From: Planctomycetaceae bacterium
Lineage (GTDB): Bacteria; Planctomycetota; Phycisphaerae; Phycisphaerales; SM1A02
Assembly (NCBI GenBank): GCA_002685335.1
Contig: NYWY01000003.1
Coordinates: 1-39,378 of the forward strand
Direction: 5' to 3'
DNA length: 39,378 nt
Shown here in pieces: positions 32,801 through 38,791 of the stretch. Each line of letters starts with the position of its first letter. Within the stretch, counting starts at the first letter, position 1. A program made the position numbers and the translations under genes. A model generated the notes under the pieces. That model had not been told where the DNA came from. It searched no databases and saw nothing but the letters and a program-made list of their open reading frames with translations.

Positions 32801-33495
32801 CCCAACGAGAACCGCGGAAGGTTTCCGAGTTGATTCTCGAGCGTGCCGACGCAGCGGAGCAGCGTCGTGACCACGTTCATGCGGGCGTTGTCGACCAGTT
32901 CCCGGAGGGTCTGCGCGATCTCGGTCGCCAGACTTCCAAGCCGGACCCGACTCGCCGGATGCTCGATGATCCTCACCCCGAGCATGATCGTGCCTTCCGC
33001 ACCGGCGAGTTTGGGACCCAGTTCTCCCGCGTCCGCGCGGTCGGTGATGACGACCTGGGACTGGGACAACCAGGAGGTCGCGTCGATCCGGGAGAACACC
33101 GCCCGCAGCAGCGCCCGGTCGGGCTCGGCCACCAGAACGATGCCCGATCGCCCGAGACGACGGGCCAGGACCGCGACGTGCTGGCCGAGGCCGAATCCGA
33201 CCACGGCCACCAGTCCGGTGGTGACCGGATCGACGCCGTCGACCTGCCGGATCGTCTCTTCTCCCGGACGCCGGGCGCTGGCCAGTCGGCGTCCCTCCCA
33301 GAGCGCGGTCGGATGACCGTCCTCCGCCACCTCGATCTCCAACCGCTTCTCATCCGCAGCCAGGATCCGTTCCACGAGCTCGGGATCCCGCGCTCGGAAG
33401 ATCGAAAGGTTTCGTTCGAGCAGCGCCTCCGAAGGCGTCGGATGAACGTCCATTCGAAGGTCGGAGGTTGTCAGCGAGGCGGTGGATTCGGACAT
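29824..33495 (-). CDS. Maf-type glycosyltransferase fused to a nucleotidyltransferase-like and a cysteine-free radical SAM-like domain
   Basis: A 1223-aa three-part protein, the first gene of the neu unit. Residues about 60-660 are Maf/DUF115 (MptE-like): VVGFGLGQHVAVLARRLG, VVVSAGPSLRRNIEEL near 250, YVTALDYHEISRRF, SSEIDGI and the hallmark LIGQDLGFTDGLYYAPG near 385. Residues about 670-900 look like an SpsF/KdsB-type nucleotidyltransferase (VIAVVPVDPERGGIG, VGGRPLLQRTLERLGRS), but the usual Lys is not evident. Residues about 940-1223 match a radical SAM/SPASM enzyme (VFDGVGDPMLHPEF, VRIRTDLVASDEAIDRL, VEVDLDAETASTWTAVHG, ILSDGTVPVLETDLRGE, SLTELWRDLVEARR), yet there is no cysteine after residue 926, so no [4Fe-4S] cluster can bind there. 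Maf proteins attach nonulosonic acids to flagellin; the target here is unknown. Confidence 0.85.
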   Translation of the reverse strand: MSESTASLTTSDLRMDVHPTPSEALLERNLSIFRARDPELVERILAADEKRLEIEVAEDGHPTALWEGRRLASARRPGEETIRQVDGVDPVTTGLVAVVGFGLGQHVAVLARRLGRSGIVLVAEPDRALLRAVFSRIDATSWLSQSQVVITDRADAGELGPKLAGAEGTIMLGVRIIEHPASRVRLGSLATEIAQTLRELVDNARMNVVTTLLRCVGTLENQLGNLPRFSLGAGVEDLRGIARGRLGVVVSAGPSLRRNIEELARPGVRDRCVIIATQTTLKPLLAKGIAPHYVTALDYHEISRRFYEGIDPRAIEDTELVIDSKVNPVVPEAWPGRVRCIPSSEIDGILGSHARGGTAFPPCATVAHLCHALARHMGCDPVALIGQDLGFTDGLYYAPGNAIHDVWNPEFGDFNTIETMEWERIVRHRGMLSTREDVHGRRIFTDVQMLTYLRRFETVFLEDERQGLRVIDATEGGVRKSRTELATLAETIEAEANPDTSPIALPQATDPGIDAAIIRQHVVTIMREVDTIRQASVRAGGILRRMLDDQDDPRRMDRHFKALGEARQVVDAHDRARRITDLVNQIGVYKRRRADRLISLDRSSDPVARQRLELDRDVVNVDWMGEAASLLHGMLERTLTQIDTGVRPEPDRTEADLERAAGLTGDQGRERRVIAVVPVDPERGGIGVRRRLDEPVGGRPLLQRTLERLGRSTELAGIVVLVPGAFDLDSIIDRTRIDLPVECRRLAGGVFGEGHQAVRAARINASSAWRGGIQGLTVYDEVLAPGPTLEALEAMEADAAVLVGPDWALVAIDGDFGVDEVVRRHRDRPSTPLVFVQAPPGIGSCLVTPELLRSFAGTTSRRASIGHLLGYRSDRPEGDPVANHSCVVAPARIRDAVGRFIPDSPRRSARLEEMLRGCDDQATDPCDFVSGLEAGADRPRAEVPAVVRVELGTERIAESPSIPDGRSIVRESMDQRRFRMLVEELAEPGDVVMVFDGVGDPMLHPEFDVFARIAIDAGVRQVRIRTDLVASDEAIDRLVAAPIEVVEVDLDAETASTWTAVHGRDGFDQVRRNLERLVLERAVLGDLDDLPHELRTSLPWIAPRLQRRAETIEEMPEFFERWRQRLGTAVIDGPVRWPEDQAVAPDPLSPTHPPSGRDRIVAESRMTILSDGTVPVLETDLRGERSVGRVGERSLTELWRDLVEARRSYESQTGAPPTPWRAG

Positions 33496-33547
33496 GGATC
33501 GATTCGGCCTGGAGACGCGGTCGGGAGCCTTGAAAGGTCGAAGGGTC

Positions 33548-33553
33548 TACGCT
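33548..33553 (+). promoter_or_regulatory. Possible -10 box (TACGCT) for the SnoaL-like gene
   Basis: TACGCT lies in the divergent gap 33496-33624, 71 bases before the ATG at 33625. The leader that follows contains AGGAGG. No clear -35 box. The Maf fusion gene is divergent, so its promoter should lie in the same gap, but I see no good candidate. Confidence 0.25.
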
Positions 33554-33624
33554 TGAATGGAGGGATGCGGCGTGATCGCCGTTCGAATGTCGCCCACCGG
33601 GATCAATCGTGCAGGAGGATCATC

Positions 33625-34233
33625 ATGCCACCGGAAGCCGGAACCGGAACGTTCACCCGCTGGATCCTCGAGAATCCATGGCCTCTCTCCATCGGCCTGC
33701 TGCTTCTGGCGGCAGCGATCCTCGTCCATGCGATCCGCCGGGATGATCGTCGTCCCGTCGGATTCGCGGTCGGCGTGCTCCTGCTCGCGATCGGATTCCT
33801 GACGACCGGCCTGCTGGTGGAGACCCGCGGCGAGTCCGCGGCCAAGGCCACCCGGAACCTGGTCGCCGCCGCGGTGGACGGCAGGATCGAGGACATGATC
33901 GACTTCTTCGATTCCGACGCCACGCTGCACGTCGGCCGGGTCGAGACCCCGGGCTACCCCCGAGACGAGTTGGAACGAAACCTCGACGCCCTCCGATCCC
34001 GGCAACGGATCGAGGAGAACATGGTCACCCGCCTGGATTCCGCGAACGGTCGCGAGAACTCGGTCTGGATCGACCTCGCCTGCATGACCCGGACCAATGG
34101 CAGTGGCGGGTGGGTTCCGTCGCGTTGGATCCTCGAGTGGAGGATCGACGGTGTGACCGAGCCCGGGATTCGTTCCATCACCCTCGTGAATCTCGCGGGA
34201 CGAACACCCCGGGATGCCCGAATCCTGCGTTGA
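33625..34233 (+). CDS. Membrane protein with SnoaL/NTF2-like domain
   Basis: A 202-aa protein. Two hydrophobic helices at residues about 18-35 (PLSIGLLLLAAAILVHAI) and 45-65 (GFAVGVLLLAIGFLTTGLLV) are followed by a domain of the SnoaL/NTF2 type: a helix pair (SAAKATRNLVAAAVDGRIEDMIDFFDSDATLHVG) and a curved sheet (ENSVWIDLACMTR, SRWILEWRIDG, IRSITLVNLAG). Such domains bind small ligands or act as adaptors; no catalytic residues can be assigned. The start is well supported by AGGAGG six bases before the ATG at 33625, although the open frame extends much further upstream, antisense to the Maf fusion gene. It is convergent with the next gene, 26 bases apart. Confidence 0.82.
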   Translation: MPPEAGTGTFTRWILENPWPLSIGLLLLAAAILVHAIRRDDRRPVGFAVGVLLLAIGFLTTGLLVETRGESAAKATRNLVAAAVDGRIEDMIDFFDSDATLHVGRVETPGYPRDELERNLDALRSRQRIEENMVTRLDSANGRENSVWIDLACMTRTNGSGGWVPSRWILEWRIDGVTEPGIRSITLVNLAGRTPRDARILR

Positions 34234-34259
34234 CTCCCGGCGTGGATTCGACTCGACGT

Positions 34260-36998
34260 TCATGGTTCGACCACCGCGGTGGCGTCCCCGATCCCGGCCC
34301 CTCCGAAGATCGGCAGGCGAACCGAGACTCCTTCGGGACCATCGATCTCTCGAACCTGGATTCCGACATCGGTCCCGGCAAGCCGATCCAGTCCCGCCTT
34401 CAGATGCATCAGTCTCACCCGTCGTTCCCCGGGAAGGAGTCCGGTGAGGATCCGTCGCTCCCGGCCGATCCGCCAGGCCGACGTGGTGATCTCCACGTCC
34501 ATGATCCGAGTCCCGATGTTCTCCAGGGTGACCGCGACGATGATCGGAGCCTGCCGGGGATCCTCGGATCGGGCGAGATCCCAATCAGCGTCGAGCCGGA
34601 GCTGTGAACTGTCGACCTCGAGTTCGAGGGAGACCGGAACCCTGGCGTTCGAACCGTCGGCGAGATCGACCTCCCCTCGGATCACGTGTCGGCCGAGGGC
34701 GGGTGGCCCGGACCAGCGCAGGATGACCGGGACTCTGGCACGGCCGAACGCCTCGACGTCGAAGGCCGGTGCTGCGGGTTCGAAGGTCCAACCTCGGGGC
34801 GGCGACAGTCGCATCCGTCCCTCGACCGCCCGGCCGGTGGGATTTCGGAAGACGACTTCGAGCGGATGCTCCTCACGACCGGTCGAGACCCGACCGGGCT
34901 TGAATTCCATGGATCCGGCGATTGAGACCGGCAGGGGCTCGGCCTTCAGAATCGCCCGGGGAGTCGAAGTGACCCGGATCGTCGCCAACCCGTCGACCGG
35001 AGTGATCCGTTCGATCCGACCGTCGAGGTCGCGGACTTCGATCGTGCGATCTCCGACCGGAATCCGGATCATTTCGGGATGATCGACCTGGTCACTGAAG
35101 AGCACCAGGACCGGTCCGCGTTCGTCGTTGGCGATCAGACACCGACTCGTCGCGCCGATTGGAATCTCCCCGGACGGTCGTCGGCCACCGAGGATCGGGG
35201 AGAGACCGGTCCACGCGAGCATGCTCGCATCGGGGCCGCGTTCCTGGCGCCACGGAGCCAGAATGCGCTGGGCTCCCGACGCCCAGGCTTCGATGATTCT
35301 TCGGGCCGCCTCGTCCACTCGGTCGCGAGGTCTCCAGTTCATCGGAGGCGGCTCAAGTCGGACCGTCGCACCCTTGAGCAGGCCGTCGGTGATCGCTTGG
35401 AAGGATCGGGACGAGAACCACGGGTCGCTGATGATGTAGTGTTCGTCGCCGCCCCACGACCCGTTCGATTCGACCGGACGCGAAAGCAGAAGCAACGGAT
35501 CGGCCACGTATTCGTCAGCGAGTTCCCGCAGCAGGTCCGGTGCCGGCGACGGAGCGGGTCCTCCGGCGATTCGCCACCGCGAGATCGAGGTGCCGAGCCG
35601 GAGCATCCAGTCCTTGATCGCATGCCGCCAGATGTCCTGACCGTCGTCGGTCAGAGCCGCCCGAACCGCTTCCGGCTCCACCCGGGCCAGTGCCGCCAGT
35701 CCCCCGTGCAATCGATCGATCGCCAGCATGACCTCGCGATTCGCGAATCGCTGTCGATCGAGGGTCGACCGAAGGGGTTCGACCCCCTCCAGGCTCGGAC
35801 GATCATCGGTATCCACCGGCCAGATCGGAAACTCGATCACTCCGGGATCGAAATGTTCCAGCGATTCTTCCAGCGCTCCAAGGGTTTCAGGCGTCCAACC
35901 GGAGAGCGAGACCCCCAGCCGCGGCACATCGTTGGAACGGGCGTCCGGAGTGTCGGGCAGCACGATCATGCGGACGGTCTGCCGATCATTTGGACCGCCG
36001 CTTTCGATCTTGAGATCCGCCTCGAACCATCCGGGAGTCTGCGGCGTGAATTCCAGTTCGAAACGGCGATCCGCTTCGACCTCGATCCGTCGTCGCTCGA
36101 CGATCGTTCCGTCGAGATCGCGGACTTCGAAGATCGCGGGGATCAGATCCTCGAAAGGATCATCGACGATGGCGGACATCACCACCGGCCGCCCTTCACG
36201 ATGAAAACCCCCGGGTTTCCGGTTGACCAGTCTCAATCGAGGCGTCCGACTGACCTGGAGGTCGTCGAACCAGGCACGACCACCCACATCCTCCACTCGG
36301 ACCCGTGCAACTCGTCCGCCCAGGAGTTCGTCCTCCCGATCGAATCCCGGCTGAACGACCTGAAGCGACAGGAAGAGACGTGGATCACGCACCTCGGCGT
36401 ATCGGGCTTGTCCGGTATCGATCTCGATGACCGTCTGCATCCAACCGTCTCGAATCGGACCGGGTCTTCCCACCAGAAGCTCGACCGTGGCTTCCGCGAC
36501 CGGATCCTTGGACTCGCTGGTGTCCTTGATCAGTTTCATCCGGTCGCCGTCGACGATTCGAAGTTCGAGTCTCGCCTGGGCGTTTTCCAGCCCCTCGGTC
36601 CGGATCCAGCCGGAGATCCGGTAGTCGGCATCGGACTCGAGCGGGATGGCCGCCTCCGGCAGCATGCGATAGGAGATGGATCCACCTTCGAGTTCCAGAC
36701 GAAGGCTCGACTGGCCCCGGTGGCGGACGGACTCATCGACCACGGCATCGAAGAAGAGGCCTCGACGCGGCAGGCCCGGTGCCTGCTCGAAGACATGGGA
36801 CCAGTCGGTGGTCGCCCGCTCCTCGAAGCCAAGCTGACGAACGATTCGTTCGTCTCCGTCCCCCGCGGCGGCCGCCCCGGCGAGGAGAACACCGATCGGC
36901 ATCAGCAGGCCGGCGCACCAGGAGCCACGTCGGCGGGCGCGACCTCGCGGTCCCGGATCAGGGTCCCTGGTCGTCCTTGCAGTTGTTTCGATGCACAT
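34260..36998 (-). CDS. Secreted multidomain protein, possible glycosidase-like
   Basis: A 912-aa protein with an export signal: a basic stretch (RGRARRRGSW), hydrophobic AGLLMPIGVLLAGAAAA and a likely cleavage site before GDGDE. Residues about 55-230 form a jelly-roll carbohydrate-binding-like module (HRGQSSLRLELEGG, SDADYRISGWIRTEG, RAWFDDLQVSR). Residues 230-340 look like an Ig-type module. Residues about 350-590 may be a TIM-barrel-like catalytic domain (RLGVSLSGWTPETLGALEESLEHFDPGVIEFPIW, YIISDPWFSSRSFQAI, EAWASGAQRILAPW), but I cannot name catalytic acids. Residues about 700-900 are further beta-sandwich modules (VVFRNPTGRAVEGRMRLSPPRGW). It may degrade or bind a polysaccharide. The ATG at 36998 was chosen among several; the frame is open to 37283. 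Confidence 0.75.
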   Translation of the reverse strand: MCIETTARTTRDPDPGPRGRARRRGSWCAGLLMPIGVLLAGAAAAGDGDERIVRQLGFEERATTDWSHVFEQAPGLPRRGLFFDAVVDESVRHRGQSSLRLELEGGSISYRMLPEAAIPLESDADYRISGWIRTEGLENAQARLELRIVDGDRMKLIKDTSESKDPVAEATVELLVGRPGPIRDGWMQTVIEIDTGQARYAEVRDPRLFLSLQVVQPGFDREDELLGGRVARVRVEDVGGRAWFDDLQVSRTPRLRLVNRKPGGFHREGRPVVMSAIVDDPFEDLIPAIFEVRDLDGTIVERRRIEVEADRRFELEFTPQTPGWFEADLKIESGGPNDRQTVRMIVLPDTPDARSNDVPRLGVSLSGWTPETLGALEESLEHFDPGVIEFPIWPVDTDDRPSLEGVEPLRSTLDRQRFANREVMLAIDRLHGGLAALARVEPEAVRAALTDDGQDIWRHAIKDWMLRLGTSISRWRIAGGPAPSPAPDLLRELADEYVADPLLLLSRPVESNGSWGGDEHYIISDPWFSSRSFQAITDGLLKGATVRLEPPPMNWRPRDRVDEAARRIIEAWASGAQRILAPWRQERGPDASMLAWTGLSPILGGRRPSGEIPIGATSRCLIANDERGPVLVLFSDQVDHPEMIRIPVGDRTIEVRDLDGRIERITPVDGLATIRVTSTPRAILKAEPLPVSIAGSMEFKPGRVSTGREEHPLEVVFRNPTGRAVEGRMRLSPPRGWTFEPAAPAFDVEAFGRARVPVILRWSGPPALGRHVIRGEVDLADGSNARVPVSLELEVDSSQLRLDADWDLARSEDPRQAPIIVAVTLENIGTRIMDVEITTSAWRIGRERRILTGLLPGERRVRLMHLKAGLDRLAGTDVGIQVREIDGPEGVSVRLPIFGGAGIGDATAVVEP

Positions 36999-37062
36999 CG
37001 ACACTTGGTCGATATCGGCGGTTTTCGCACGTTCGAGCCAATCTCGGGCCGATGTTTCCCGG

Positions 37063-37842
37063 ATGAGCGACCGAAGATCCATGCTCCGTGGTGTCCTCCT
37101 ACCCAATCCAACGGCCATGGCCGCCGCTGCGTTTCGCATCAGTGCCATGGTCGTGGTGGTCGGTGGCGTACTCATCGGCGGGTTTGCCTGGTGGGCTCTG
37201 GACAAGGAATCGAGGCTCCGGACCGAAATTGCGGCTTTGGAGACGAAAATGGCGGCTGAAATCGCCGTCCGCGAAGCGGCCATCGAACGATTGGGGCGAG
37301 ATCGCCGGATCGCCAGGCTCGAAGTCCTCGATCAGGAGGAAGGGGCCTCCGGAGAAGACCCGCGGACCACCCTCCTTTTCATCGAAATGGACGATCAAGG
37401 AAGAGAACTCGGGCGTCGAGAGATGAACTTCCCCGGGGAAGTGGTTCATCTGGACGCCTGGACGGCCCGATTTCCAACCGAACAGGTCGCCACGGGGGAT
37501 GATCCCTTCCGAGACCGAACCCTCGTCCTTCTACGCCGGATCTACTCTGACGCCATGCCTCCCCGGGACGGCATCCCGATCGACACCCCGGGGGGCGTGC
37601 CCGACGGGTACGCCGGAACAGATCAGGCTCGATTCGAGCAGGCCATCTGGAGTCGTTTCTGGGAAATCGCCACCGATCCCGAGGCCGCCCGGGCCGCCGG
37701 CGTTCGCGTCGCCCAGGGCGAGGCCGTCTACAAGCCCATGCGACCCGGCGAGGTCTACGAACTACGAGTCGAAGCCGTCGGCGGAATGACCCTGATACCG
37801 ATCGAACGCCGCGCCGATGCGGCGTTCAGCGAGCCCTTCTGA
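37063..37842 (+). CDS. Membrane-anchored coiled-coil protein, 259 aa
   Basis: A membrane helix (ISAMVVVVGGVLIGGFAWWAL, about residues 26-46) is followed by a predicted coiled coil (KESRLRTEIAALETKMAAEIAVREAAIERLGRD, about 49-81) and then a globular domain with short strands (TTLLFIEMDDQGRELGRREMNFPGEVVHLDAW) and a C-terminal segment that ends in a beta-rich part (GEVYELRVEAVGGMTLIPI). It is probably anchored in the inner membrane with the rest outside. No family recognised. The start is uncertain: ATGs at 37063, 37081 and 37117 are in frame and none has a clear ribosome-binding site. The 64-base divergent gap before it (36999-37062) holds an 8-base CGATATCG palindrome and no clear promoter. 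Confidence 0.72.
   Translation: MSDRRSMLRGVLLPNPTAMAAAAFRISAMVVVVGGVLIGGFAWWALDKESRLRTEIAALETKMAAEIAVREAAIERLGRDRRIARLEVLDQEEGASGEDPRTTLLFIEMDDQGRELGRREMNFPGEVVHLDAWTARFPTEQVATGDDPFRDRTLVLLRRIYSDAMPPRDGIPIDTPGGVPDGYAGTDQARFEQAIWSRFWEIATDPEAARAAGVRVAQGEAVYKPMRPGEVYELRVEAVGGMTLIPIERRADAAFSEPF
37804..37827 (+). terminator. Nine-pair hairpin inside the end of the coiled-coil gene
   Basis: GAACGCCGC (37804-37812) pairs perfectly with GCGGCGTTC (37819-37827) around a 6-base loop. It lies within the last 13 codons, 12 bases before the stop codon, and just before the promoter-like hexamer of the next gene. There is no T-run. It may help end or stabilise the upstream message. Confidence 0.4.
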
Positions 37843-37855
37843 AACCCTCTGGCAG

Positions 37856-37861
37856 TATCCT
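37856..37861 (+). promoter_or_regulatory. TATCCT hexamer 6 bases before the lipoprotein start
   Basis: TATCCT, six bases, then ATG at 37868. A GGA lies directly against the ATG, too close to act as a Shine-Dalgarno. The geometry fits a leaderless message. No -35 box is evident. Confidence 0.4.
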
Positions 37862-37867
37862 CCCGGA

Positions 37868-38791
37868 ATGCCTCGATGGATCAAAATCTACACGCTCCTC
37901 CTCGCCGTCCTCCCCCATCTCCTGCTGGGAGGATGCGCGAGCCCTTCGATCGAGATCGGAGTGACCACCCGGGCCGAGCGATATCTGGATTTCGGCGATC
38001 CGAATGAGCTGCTCCTCGCGGAACCGCCACGATGTGCCGTGCTTCCCTCGCTCTCGAGTGCCAATCACGGACGCGCGATCGTGGTCGACATGGCGTTGGA
38101 CAAGGCTTTCAGGGTGGACTACCGGCCATTCAGCCTGCTCCCGCAGGACAAGAAGGCGGAGGTGTTCACCGTGGTGTCGCACGAGGAAGTGGCCCGTCGA
38201 ACCGTGCGAAAAGGGAAGACCGAAGAGCTTCAGAAGATCTACGCGAGCATCGATCCCACCGGCATTCCGGATCCGAAGGCCCTCGCGGAGATCGCCCGCA
38301 TCCTCGAGGTCGAGTATCTCCTGCTTCCCCGGCTGATCTCCCTCAGCACCGACAATGCCAGCCGATTCACCTTCACCGGCCTGACCTTCATCAGGACCGG
38401 TTGGATCTCGGCCGAGAGTTCACTTCAACTCTGGCACGGTCCGAGCGGCGAGCTCGCCTGGCAAACCACCGGGCAGGGATCGCTCACCGCGGAAAACGTC
38501 GTGGGCATCTCACCACCCGCGCAATCCGTCCTCGACGGGCTTCTCACCACGCTGGTCGGTGACCTGGTGACCGGACGGGACTCCTCCGTGGTCAGCGGAA
38601 AGATCGACGCCCCCCCTTCGGCGAACCCGACCAACGTCACGGTCAACAACAACACCGTCACGACCGTCACGTCGAGCACCACGCCGAGTTCGACTCCGAC
38701 CCGCACCGAGGACCCGCTCGATTCTTCCGTCGACCCCGTCAACGAGACTCCGGATCCCGGAGCCACCAAGTCCAACCAGCCGAACCAATGA
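37868..38791 (+). CDS. Lipoprotein of unknown function, 307 aa
   Basis: A signal segment (IYTLLLAVLPHLLLGGC) ends in a clear lipobox with Cys near residue 22, so the protein is lipid-anchored. Residues 55-240 form an alpha/beta domain (CAVLPSLSSANHGRAIVVDMALDKAFR, ALAEIARILEVEYLLLPRLISLS, ESSLQLWHGPSGELAWQTTGQGSL), reminiscent of envelope lipoproteins that carry TolB-N- or CsgG-like folds, but I cannot assign it. The last 55 residues are a low-complexity Asn/Thr/Ser/Pro tail (VTVNNNTVTTVTSSTTPSS). The end overlaps the threonine aldolase start by ATGA, an odd pairing of an envelope protein with an amino acid enzyme. Whether they share a task is unclear. Confidence 0.8.
   Translation: MPRWIKIYTLLLAVLPHLLLGGCASPSIEIGVTTRAERYLDFGDPNELLLAEPPRCAVLPSLSSANHGRAIVVDMALDKAFRVDYRPFSLLPQDKKAEVFTVVSHEEVARRTVRKGKTEELQKIYASIDPTGIPDPKALAEIARILEVEYLLLPRLISLSTDNASRFTFTGLTFIRTGWISAESSLQLWHGPSGELAWQTTGQGSLTAENVVGISPPAQSVLDGLLTTLVGDLVTGRDSSVVSGKIDAPPSANPTNVTVNNNTVTTVTSSTTPSSTPTRTEDPLDSSVDPVNETPDPGATKSNQPNQ

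Noticed and set aside
32179..33624. N-terminal extension of the SnoaL-like gene, antisense to the Maf fusion gene
   Set aside because: The ATG at 33625 has an AGGAGG site six bases upstream, and the Maf protein is clearly coded on the other strand.
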